From Cognatundibacterium squillarum (GTDB taxonomy: Bacteria > Pseudomonadota > Gammaproteobacteria > Burkholderiales > Burkholderiaceae_D): 64,000 nt of DNA. Below are positions 37,317-44,755 of this stretch, in pieces (position 1 is the first letter of the stretch; every line of letters starts with the position of its first letter). The stretch lies in assembly GCF_014652435.1 (NCBI RefSeq), contig NZ_BMYU01000007.1, positions 1-64,000 of the forward strand, in the 5' to 3' direction. The notes beneath the pieces are model-generated. The model saw nothing but the letters and a program-made list of their open reading frames with translations, ran no database searches and was not told the origin of the DNA. The position numbers were made by a program, and so were the translations under genes.

Positions 37317-37463
37317 TCAGAACTCTGCATGCACCCGCAACGCTACGGCTCTTACCGGGCCACGGTCACGGTGATACGCCGGATTGCGGATATGCTGCAG
37401 GTCTGCGCTGAGACTCAGTGCAGAAGACCATTGCCTGTGCGGAAAAGTTTCCGGCATTTTGTA
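37317..37463 (-). pseudogene. C-terminal remnant of an outer-membrane beta-barrel protein
   Basis: On the minus strand this frame is open for 48 codons after a stop at 37464-37466 and ends in TGA. It contains WSSALSLSADLQHIRNPAYH, RDRGPVRAVALRVHAEF: alternating strand residues, the NPAYNRDRGPV-type turn and a terminal Phe, as at the end of carbohydrate-selective (OprB-like) or related porins. No start or upstream part exists, because the cytochrome c gene ends 45 bases away. It is a truncated fragment. Confidence 0.6.
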
Positions 37464-37511
37464 TCAGCAAGTTGCCTGATACAGCGATCTTATCCGTGAC
37501 ATCCGGCAATA

Positions 37512-38372
37512 TCAGCGCTGCGCTGCCATCTGCTTCAGATACACCAGCAAATCGTCCAGCTCCGCTTCCGGCAAGACTTCCTTGCTGAAACCCGGCATGC
37601 TTTGCTGCGGCCATGTGCGCACTGAGGCCGGATCGCGGATTAACTGACGCAGCATCTTTTCCTGAAAATACTCGGTCGGATTGTGTGGCAGATTCAGATC
37701 GGGGCCGATGCTGGCATCACCGGCTTTGTTCAGCGTATGGCAAACGCTGCAATGGCGGCTGTAAGCCTGCAGACCGCGTAAAGTTTGTTCTTTCAGCGGT
37801 GCAGAAGCCGCTGGCAGCAATGTCGGAAAACGTTCCGTCAGCGACTGCACCGGCGCGACAGACGCAATCTGATACGGCCATTGTTCCTGACTGATATTGC
37901 CGCGCGCGGCATCGGTCCAGATCAGATAAAACGGGCCTGCCGATGGCTTACCGGCACCCAGCGCAGGCCACGGCTTTGCTGCAGTTTCAAATGCAATCCA
38001 CGGTGTGGCAGCGGATAACAGCGTGTCATCGGCAATCGTCGCCACAAAACCGTCGCTGGCTTTGAACCGGGTATGACCACCGGCTTTCAGCGAAGGCAGC
38101 AGCGCACGCAAAGGCACTGCCTGCCACTGACGCGGCTGATGGTAAGCCGGATCATCCGGCGTTTGTACTATCTGGCGCGCAGGATGCGCACTCAGCGCCG
38201 ACAAAGACCACGTTTGCTGTTCTTGACCGGTACTGATCTGCAGCACCGGTTCTGAAGCAAGCTGCGTCGTCTGCGCTGCACCGGATTGCGCTGAGCCACC
38301 GGTATTCTGGCAAGCCGCCAGCACCGCAAGCGATAACAGACTCAGGGAAACAGCGTAGAGATTTTTTTTCAT
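37512..38372 (-). CDS. Cytochrome c family lipoprotein
   Basis: 286 residues with a lipoprotein signal (LAVLAAC, Cys near residue 21). Residues of about 75-175 resemble a molybdopterin-type accessory fold (VPLRALLPSLKAGGHTRFKA then PWIAFE). Residues of about 195-285 form a class I cytochrome c: RHCSVCHTLNKAGDASIGPD with the CxxCH haem site, and SMPGFSKEVLPEAELDDLLV with the distal Met. It is probably a periplasmic electron carrier; the partner enzyme is not evident. GGAG precedes the ATG. Confidence 0.85.
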   Translation of the reverse strand: MKKNLYAVSLSLLSLAVLAACQNTGGSAQSGAAQTTQLASEPVLQISTGQEQQTWSLSALSAHPARQIVQTPDDPAYHQPRQWQAVPLRALLPSLKAGGHTRFKASDGFVATIADDTLLSAATPWIAFETAAKPWPALGAGKPSAGPFYLIWTDAARGNISQEQWPYQIASVAPVQSLTERFPTLLPAASAPLKEQTLRGLQAYSRHCSVCHTLNKAGDASIGPDLNLPHNPTEYFQEKMLRQLIRDPASVRTWPQQSMPGFSKEVLPEAELDDLLVYLKQMAAQR

Positions 38373-38456
38373 ACGGACTCCGTCACAGAGGTGTCAAAGA
38401 CAGCCGCGCCGCCTTGACTTACAATTCTGGCTGATTCTGCAACCACGCTTAACACT

Positions 38457-39395
38457 ATGCAAGAAGAACTTAGCGATCACGAAGACCTGAGCATCGCACC
38501 GGAAGAACGGCAGGCCGCCACCCAGCGCAGCACCTGGACCAGTGTGGTGGTGAATATTGTGCTGACCGCTGTGCAGCTGGTGGTTGGCGTATTCAGCCAT
38601 TCGCAGGCGCTGATTGCGGACGGCATCCATTCCTTATCCGATCTGCTGTCGGATTTTGTGGTATTGCTGGCCAGCCATCACAGCAAAAAAGAAGCCGATC
38701 ACGATCACCCATACGGCCATCAGCGTTATGAAACCGCGGCCTCGCTGGTACTCGGCGGCCTGTTGCTGGCAGTCGGTATCGGCATGCTGATCAGCGCCTT
38801 TCATAAACTGGAAAATCCCGAAGCGATTCCGGCTGTTCACAGCATCGCACTGTGGGTGGCGATCACCGCACTGATCGCCAAAGAAGCGCTGTTCCGCTAC
38901 ATGCTGAAGCTGGCGCAAAAAGTGAAATCCAGCATGCTGATTGCGAATGCGTGGCATGCACGTTCCGATGCAGCATCCTCGCTGGTGGTGGCAATCGGTA
39001 TTATCGGCAATCTGGCCGGTTATCCGCTGCTCGATCCGGTTGCCGCGTTAATCGTCGGTTTCATGGTCAGTAAAATGGGTTGGGAATTCGGTTGGGAAGC
39101 GCTGCACGATCTGATGGACCGCGCCGCCGACGATGAAGAAGTCGAAGCCATCCGCGCCACCCTGCGCGACACCCCGGGCGTGCTCGGCGTGCATGATGTG
39201 CATACCCGCAAAATGGGCGACATGATCATGGTCGATGCGCATCTGGAAGTGGATGCACAAATCACCGTGGAAGCCGGACATGAAATCGCCGTACTGGCAC
39301 GCCAGCGCGTAATGCAACGCCACCGCGTATTAAACCTGATGACCCACCTCGACCCCTGGCACCGCCACGACGGCGACCACGACACCCCGCGCTGA
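38457..39395 (+). CDS. Cation diffusion facilitator (FieF-like metal exporter)
   Basis: 312 residues with about six membrane segments. SQALIADGIHSLSDLLSDFV and NAWHARSDAASSLVVAIGI carry the paired Asp/His metal site, and HPYGHQRYETAASLVLG lies between. The C-terminal cytoplasmic domain (about 220-305) ends His-rich (HLDPWHRHDGDHD). These proteins export Zn2+, Fe2+ or Mn2+ by proton antiport; the metal cannot be fixed from sequence. TACAAT at 38420-38425 with AAGACA 17 bp upstream is a likely promoter. Confidence 0.9.
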   Translation: MQEELSDHEDLSIAPEERQAATQRSTWTSVVVNIVLTAVQLVVGVFSHSQALIADGIHSLSDLLSDFVVLLASHHSKKEADHDHPYGHQRYETAASLVLGGLLLAVGIGMLISAFHKLENPEAIPAVHSIALWVAITALIAKEALFRYMLKLAQKVKSSMLIANAWHARSDAASSLVVAIGIIGNLAGYPLLDPVAALIVGFMVSKMGWEFGWEALHDLMDRAADDEEVEAIRATLRDTPGVLGVHDVHTRKMGDMIMVDAHLEVDAQITVEAGHEIAVLARQRVMQRHRVLNLMTHLDPWHRHDGDHDTPR

Positions 39396-39419
39396 TCCCG
39401 CTTTTCCCCAGAAAAACAC

Positions 39420-39452
39420 GCCCGCTTATCCCAAAAGGACAGCGGGCTTTTT
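39420..39452 (+). terminator. Terminator after the cation diffusion facilitator gene
   Basis: GCCCGCT (39420-39426) pairs with AGCGGGC (39441-39447), followed by TTTTT. Confidence 0.85.
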
Positions 39453-39488
39453 CATGTCCGCCTGATGGCGGCTCCGCAATACCCAAAA

Positions 39489-39590
39489 ACCGCCCAAAAT
39501 GCCTCAAATGCGGCTTTCAGCACAGCAATCCGCCTGTCGTCGGCAGAAAGTCCGGGCTTGCGCGAAACCTAAATGACGATGTCTGCACAG
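39489..39590 (+). repeat. Dispersed intergenic repeat, copy C
   Basis: Core GTCGTCGGCAGAAAGTCCGG at 39536-39555, and the same 3' part as copy B. Located between the convergent metal-exporter and AraC-type genes. Confidence 0.88.
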
Positions 39591-39611
39591 TGTGCGGTGC
39601 GGCGGCGGTGC

Positions 39612-40655
39612 TTATGACAGCCAGCCGGGCTGGTTCAGGCGGGCGAGGATGTCGGCGCGCAGGCTGCTGGGGCTGACGCCGGTCCAGCGTTTGCAGGAGC
39701 GGCGGAAATTATTTGCGTCGTGGAAACCCAGCCAGTTCGCAACCTGTTCTGTATCCATGCCCTGCACGGTCAGCAGATACAGCGCCATGTGAGTGCGGCA
39801 CAAATCCAGCTCTGCCTGAAAATGGCTGCCGTGTTTGCTCAGATAGCGTTTCAGTGTGGCCGGACTCAGGCCAAAATCCTGCGCAGTTTGCTCCAGCACC
39901 GGCTGCTGACGCAAACGGCTTTGCAGATAATCGTAAAGCTGGTTCAGCAGGCTGGGATTGCAGGCTGGCGGCGGACTTTGTTGCTGCGCCAGTTGCCATG
40001 CAATCTGACTGGCGCGTGGCCACGGACGTTCTGCCTGTTCACGTGAAATCACCATCGCATCCAGCTGACAGGAAAACTGCAGGTCGTGACCGAGAAAGGT
40101 TTGATGCTGTTCTGCCGTGCGTGGTGGCGGACGGTTAAAGCAGAAGCGCCACTGAAAGCGGGATTCCGCCAGCCAGCGTGCCAGTGCGACCACCGCGCTC
40201 ATATGCATTTCCACCAGTTGATTGCGCAGCGCCGGTACGCCGTAACTGTCGCACCAGTACAGAATCAGAAGCCGTTCGCTTTCTATCAGACGCGGCCGCA
40301 GCAAAGGACACAGGGTCTGATAATGTGCGCAGATATGGCGTAAGGCATCGCGCAGATTCGGTGCATGAATCAGCGCCTGACTCAAATGTCCGTAATGCCC
40401 TGGCAGTAACTGTTGTCCGAGTAAAAAGCTGCTGTCGCGTTCAGGACGCTGACTGAAAAAACTGCGCAAGGCTTGCAGATAGGTTTCCGGCGCAATGGCG
40501 GTTTGCTGCGCAGCGGCCAGACTCAGTACACGCTGTTCGCTAAGTACAATTTCCTGCGTGCGCGCCAGATCCAGCAACAATGCAGCCTGACCATGACCGG
40601 GCAATACCGTATCGCTGATCTGATGAAATGCCAGTGGCAGCGAATGCGTTTGCAT
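39612..40655 (-). CDS. AraC-family regulator with arabinose-binding-type N domain
   Basis: 347 residues. The N-terminal 200 residues follow the OruR/ArgR-like (Arabinose_bd) layout: GHYGHLSQALIHAPNLRDAL, LLILYWCDSYGVPALRN. The C-terminal 100 residues hold the two HTH motifs (LEQTAQDFGLSPATLKRYLS; EQVANWLGFHDANNFRRSCK). Target genes are unknown. Its ATG overlaps the stop of the upstream GGDEF-like gene by one base (TAATG), so the two are translationally coupled. Confidence 0.88.
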   Translation of the reverse strand: MQTHSLPLAFHQISDTVLPGHGQAALLLDLARTQEIVLSEQRVLSLAAAQQTAIAPETYLQALRSFFSQRPERDSSFLLGQQLLPGHYGHLSQALIHAPNLRDALRHICAHYQTLCPLLRPRLIESERLLILYWCDSYGVPALRNQLVEMHMSAVVALARWLAESRFQWRFCFNRPPPRTAEQHQTFLGHDLQFSCQLDAMVISREQAERPWPRASQIAWQLAQQQSPPPACNPSLLNQLYDYLQSRLRQQPVLEQTAQDFGLSPATLKRYLSKHGSHFQAELDLCRTHMALYLLTVQGMDTEQVANWLGFHDANNFRRSCKRWTGVSPSSLRADILARLNQPGWLS

Positions 40656-41542
40656 TATGCCGCTGCCTGCTGCAACTCGCGGCTCAGGCGGGTCAGCGTA
40701 TCGCTGTGCAGGGTTTCGCTAACCGCAAAGCGCATTTGCAGATGCACCCGTTCCCGCGAAGGGCTGGCGGGTGCGACTGCATTTTGCGATAAAGGGAAAG
40801 CGGTTTGCTGAATCAGGTCACACAGCGTCTGCGCATATTCTGACGCTGCCTGTGCGTTCAGGCCGGGCAACAGCAGCACATAATGGTCGGCGGCGTAGCG
40901 ACACAACACATCCTGCGCGTCGATATGGAACACAATCCACTGCGCCAGACTCTGCAGAATATGATCGCCCTGCGCCTGTCCGTAATGACGGTTAATTTTA
41001 TGAAAGCCGCAGATATTCAGCATCACCAGACTGGCCGCGCCATGCTGGCTTTGCCAGCTGATTTGCTGGCGTAAATAATCTGCATTGGCAATTTGCGCGA
41101 CACGGTCAATACCGCGGTGATCACGAAACACGCGTTCGCGCTTTTCCATATGGCGATTGAGGCTGCGCTGCTCTTCCTGCCAGAAATACATACCTGCGGT
41201 CAGACTCAGCATGCCACCGAGGTTCAGGCCGGATTCAAGAATATTGTCCCAGAGGTGAGATTTCGGAATAGCGAAAAATTCATCCAGACAGTCTGCCGTG
41301 TTACCGAGCATCAGTGCTGCAAACCCGAATGCAAAACAGCGCGTCACCAGACCGCGCGGACGGTTATAACAAATAATGCCGAGCCAGACGGCGGCCAGTA
41401 AAGCCGTGCCGCCTTCGCCGCAAATATCGATCCACTTCCAGTGCGCAAAGGGTTTCAGTTGTCCGACATACGCATACAGCGACACCAGCAGCGGCACGAG
41501 GGCAGCAACAGTCAGTAAAAAATAGCGGTGCAGTTTCAGCAT
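40655..41542 (-). CDS. Membrane protein with degenerate GGDEF domain
   Basis: 295 residues. Four hydrophobic segments (about 5-25, 43-60, 67-82, 102-118) precede a GGDEF-type domain (about 150-290: SLVMLNICGFHKINRHYGQA, GDHILQSLAQWI). The active-site loop reads RYAADHYVLLLP instead of RYGGDEFVLLLP, so diguanylate cyclase activity is unlikely. It may bind a nucleotide or act as a sensor. It is coupled to the AraC-type regulator, suggesting one signalling unit. Confidence 0.82.
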   Translation of the reverse strand: MLKLHRYFLLTVAALVPLLVSLYAYVGQLKPFAHWKWIDICGEGGTALLAAVWLGIICYNRPRGLVTRCFAFGFAALMLGNTADCLDEFFAIPKSHLWDNILESGLNLGGMLSLTAGMYFWQEEQRSLNRHMEKRERVFRDHRGIDRVAQIANADYLRQQISWQSQHGAASLVMLNICGFHKINRHYGQAQGDHILQSLAQWIVFHIDAQDVLCRYAADHYVLLLPGLNAQAASEYAQTLCDLIQQTAFPLSQNAVAPASPSRERVHLQMRFAVSETLHSDTLTRLSRELQQAAA

Positions 41543-41633
41543 GGTGATGACGGGCTTAAAGCGACGCAGCCTAGCGATGGCATATGACAGGCTGATGAAA
41601 TGCTGCGCACTGTTGTATGCAGTCCACCGGTGC

Positions 41634-41904
41634 TAGAACTCATTTCATCAATACCCGCGAGATGCGTTTGTCTCATAGCGCGGGCTGGCAAGGCGGACAA
41701 GGCAGTGAATAGCGGTGCTATTCACAACGCGTCCAACGCTGTCCAGCGTGCGCTATGAGACAAACCCTCCGGGAACGGAGGTGCCGGGCGCATTGCTTTG
41801 TTGCGTCGCTTGCACAGACACCAGTCTGTGCTGCGCAACGACGCCGCGCACTGCATCCCGGCACCCCGCGTTCGCACTCGTGGCTATTGATGAAATGAGT
41901 TCTA
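41634..41904. mobile_element. 271-bp miniature inverted-repeat element with nested hairpins
   Basis: TAGAACTCATTTCATCAATA (41634-41653) is repeated in perfect inverse at 41885-41904. Inside are further exact inverted pairs: GTTTGTCTCATAGCGC (41666-41681) with 41750-41765; GTGAATAGC/GCTATTCAC (41705-41725); GGTGCCGGG/CCCGGCACC (41780-41788, 41857-41865); and GCACAGAC/GTCTGTGC near 41812-41831. The whole can fold into a two-armed cruciform. It has no credible gene. Outermost TA on each side could be a TA target duplication as made by IS630/Tc1-type transposases. It lies 170 bases upstream of the Pho box of the phytate operon. Confidence 0.75.
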
Positions 41905-42073
41905 AAAAAACGTCAGCAGTGCAAACGGCTCAGGCATACGCATTCACCGCTGGCATACACACCTGTTCCGCCCTGCGCACCACATGGGCAACCAGTCAAT
42001 TCAGCTCAGTTCAGCAGCAAAACTGTATGGCAGTGGATGTTTTACCGCGCATCAGCGTGCCACTGTTTAAGCG
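41905..42073. other. Spacer between the miniature element and the Pho box
   Basis: I see no gene, hairpin or promoter-like sequence here. Together with 41543-41633 it makes up the rest of the gene-free stretch. Confidence 0.4.
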
Positions 42074-42107
42074 CTGTCACAAATCTGACATCAGCGCTGC
42101 CTAGACT
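42074..42107 (+). promoter_or_regulatory. Pho box and -10 of the phytate receptor/phytase operon
   Basis: CTGTCACAAATCTGACAT (42074-42091) matches the PhoB consensus of two CTGTCAT repeats 11 bp apart at 16 of 18 positions. TAGACT (42102-42107) follows after 10 bases, the spacing of PhoB-activated promoters in which the Pho box replaces the -35. The receptor ATG is at 42141. Confidence 0.82.
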
Positions 42108-42140
42108 GCGCCCCATTCCTTGTTCAACTCCATTCGTATC

Positions 42141-44675
42141 ATGTCCGATTCTAAATATTCAAAACCGTCCAGCCCGCTGGCCTACCGCGTGATGAGCATC
42201 GCCATTCTGCAGGCGCTGGCTGCCGTCAGCAGCGCACAGGCTGCCGAACCCGCACAGGAAGTGACTGTCAGCGGCCAGCGTGCCAGTCTGCGCAAAGCCA
42301 TCGCCATTCAGGAAAAAGCCGACCATATCGTCAGTGCAGTCAGCGCCGATGATATCGGTGGCCTGCCGGATAAAAATGCCGCCGAAGCACTGGCGCGTCT
42401 GCCCGGTCTGGCCGTGCAGCGTGATCAGGGCGAAGGCCGTTATGTAGTAGTGCGTGGTCTGGCACCGGATCTGAACAGCGTCAGCATCAATGGCAATCAG
42501 ATTCCGTCACCGGAAGCCAGCCGCCGTGCGGTGGCGCTGGATATTCTGCCGGCGGGCATGATCCGTTCGCTGGAAGTCAGCAAAACCCTGCGTCCGGAAC
42601 ATGATGCCGGTGCACTCGGAGGCAATGTGGAAGTGAAAACCCTGTCGGCATTTGATTTACCGGGTGCGATGCTGAATGCTTACACTGGTCTCAGCTACGA
42701 CGGTGCCAGCGGCAAAACCAGCCCGAATGCCGGTGCCTTATGGGCGCAGCGTTTCATGAGCGGCAAGCTCGGCGTTGCGATGGGCCTCAGCGCAGAGAAG
42801 CGCAGCTTTGCATCGGACAATATCGAAACCGGCGGCAGCTGGCAGGATGGCAAACTGGGCAGCGTGGAATTGCGTGATTACCTGCCGGTGCGTGAACGCC
42901 ATGCACTGGCACTGAATATGGATTACCGCCCGGATGCAAACCAGCAAACCTCGCTGCGTTATTTCCTCAGCGATTTCAGTGATGATGAAGTGCGTGACCG
43001 TCTGACTTTCAGTAATTTTGCCAGCGGCACACTGGCAGAAAATGCCAGCACCAGCGCGCGTGCGGAACGCCGCCTGCGTCAGCGTAAATACACGCAAACC
43101 CTGCAATCGCTGAATATCGCCAGTGAATGGAAGTTCGGTGACAGCTGGTTAAAGATTGCCGCTGCCACCAGCCGTGCCAGCGAAGACACGCCGGAATCGA
43201 TTAACGATGCGCGCTTCCGTGGCACAGCAAATTTCAGCGGCATCAGCTTCACCAATACCGAACAACCACGCATCAGCGCGCCGGAATCTGTGTACACACC
43301 GGCCAGTTACAACCTGAACAGCATCACACTGCAGCAGCGTTATTCATCTGACCGGATGCAGCAATTCCAGACCGACTTCCGAAAAACCCTGCAGGCCGGC
43401 GACAGCGATATCAGTCTGCAGGCAGGTATCAAATTCAGCCGTCGTGATAAAGACAATGACACCAACCAGTGGGCCTACAACAGCAGCAAATCCGGCAGCC
43501 CGAACTACTGGGGTGCAGGTTCTGTCAGTCTGGCGGATTTTACCGGTGGCATGCTGGATTATCCGGTTGGTCGTATCGGTGCCGGTATCAGTCCGGATCT
43601 GATACGCGCACGGGTTGCAGGCCTGAACCGCGATGCGGCTAAGCTGGCGAATGAATCTGCGATCAATGATTACCGCATGCAGGAAAATCTGGATGCAGCG
43701 TATCTGCAAGTCAGCTGGGATCGCCATGCATGGCATCTGACCGCTGGCAGCCGTCTGGAACGCACACATTTCAGCGCCAGCGGAAAACAAATCAGTGCCG
43801 GACAAATCACTGATCTGCAAAAACAGCGCGATTATCAGAACTGGCTGCCATCGGTGCACGCGCGCTATGACTTCGATCAGCAAACCAGTCTGCGTGCCGC
43901 TTGGACTTCGGCACTGGTGCGCGCCAATTTCAGCCAGCTGGCACCGGGCACGAATCTGATCAGCAATACCGAAGCGCAAATCGGCAATCCGGATTTACAG
44001 GCGATGACCGCACGCGGACTGGATCTGGGTGTGGAAAAATTGCTGGCGCATGATGGCGTGGTGTCTGCGTATCTGTTTCATAAAGATGTCCGCAATTTCA
44101 CTTACACCACCAATCTGGCAGGCAGTGCTGCATGGAAAAACTACAGCAGCGTAGTCAGCTATGCCAATGGCGGTGACGGCACATTAAACGGGCTGGAACT
44201 GGCCTACAGCCAGCCTTTGAAAATGCTGCCGGCACCGTGGAACAATCTGATTCTGGGTGCGAACTATACCTTCGTGCGCAGCGATGCCGAGATTGGCCGT
44301 TACGACAGCACCAGCGGAAAATTCCTGAACCGCAGCATACGCTTGCCAGGCCAGGCCGACCGTTTGCTGAATCTCAGCATCGCTTATGAGCAAGGTCCGT
44401 GGAGCGCACGTCTGGCATTAAATTCTAAATCGGAATATTTACTTGAACTCGGCAGCGATATTCTGAATCCGGCACAGGACCGCATCGTCGCACCACAAAA
44501 GCAAATCGACTTGTCTTTATCGTGGCAGTTTGCAAAACGCTGGAGCCTGTTGTTCGAAGCAGCAAATCTGAACAATGAAAAATACTATGTGTATCAGGGC
44601 AGCCCGGCGTACAACGCGCAGTATGAACAATACGGCCGCAGCTACAAACTCAGCCTGAAAGCCAGCCTGATGTAA
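42141..44675 (+). CDS. TonB-dependent receptor, probably for phytate
   Basis: 844 residues from the ATG at 42141. A signal peptide ends near AQAA (about residue 30). The plug domain holds RASLRKAIAIQEKADHIVSA, VSADDIGGLPDKNAAEALAR and VVVRGLAPDLNSVSINGNQI, as in the large TIGR01782-type receptors of carbohydrate or phosphate-compound uptake. The barrel ends YGRSYKLSLKASLM. The next gene is a beta-propeller phytase, and such receptor-phytase pairs are known from aquatic bacteria. Together with the Pho box this suggests uptake of phytate or its lower inositol phosphates. Confidence 0.86.
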   Translation: MSDSKYSKPSSPLAYRVMSIAILQALAAVSSAQAAEPAQEVTVSGQRASLRKAIAIQEKADHIVSAVSADDIGGLPDKNAAEALARLPGLAVQRDQGEGRYVVVRGLAPDLNSVSINGNQIPSPEASRRAVALDILPAGMIRSLEVSKTLRPEHDAGALGGNVEVKTLSAFDLPGAMLNAYTGLSYDGASGKTSPNAGALWAQRFMSGKLGVAMGLSAEKRSFASDNIETGGSWQDGKLGSVELRDYLPVRERHALALNMDYRPDANQQTSLRYFLSDFSDDEVRDRLTFSNFASGTLAENASTSARAERRLRQRKYTQTLQSLNIASEWKFGDSWLKIAAATSRASEDTPESINDARFRGTANFSGISFTNTEQPRISAPESVYTPASYNLNSITLQQRYSSDRMQQFQTDFRKTLQAGDSDISLQAGIKFSRRDKDNDTNQWAYNSSKSGSPNYWGAGSVSLADFTGGMLDYPVGRIGAGISPDLIRARVAGLNRDAAKLANESAINDYRMQENLDAAYLQVSWDRHAWHLTAGSRLERTHFSASGKQISAGQITDLQKQRDYQNWLPSVHARYDFDQQTSLRAAWTSALVRANFSQLAPGTNLISNTEAQIGNPDLQAMTARGLDLGVEKLLAHDGVVSAYLFHKDVRNFTYTTNLAGSAAWKNYSSVVSYANGGDGTLNGLELAYSQPLKMLPAPWNNLILGANYTFVRSDAEIGRYDSTSGKFLNRSIRLPGQADRLLNLSIAYEQGPWSARLALNSKSEYLLELGSDILNPAQDRIVAPQKQIDLSLSWQFAKRWSLLFEAANLNNEKYYVYQGSPAYNAQYEQYGRSYKLSLKASLM

Positions 44676-44755
44676 GGCTGATACACAAAAGCCATCTGAA
44701 GATCGCCGCAGCTGTGCGCATGCTGCGGCGAATACCAACTTGTACAAGCAAAAAA

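Noticed and set aside
41715-42104. Open frame of 129 codons within and after the 271-bp element
   Set aside because: The part inside the element is dictated by inverted repeats, and the rest has no domain, ribosome-binding site or family resemblance.
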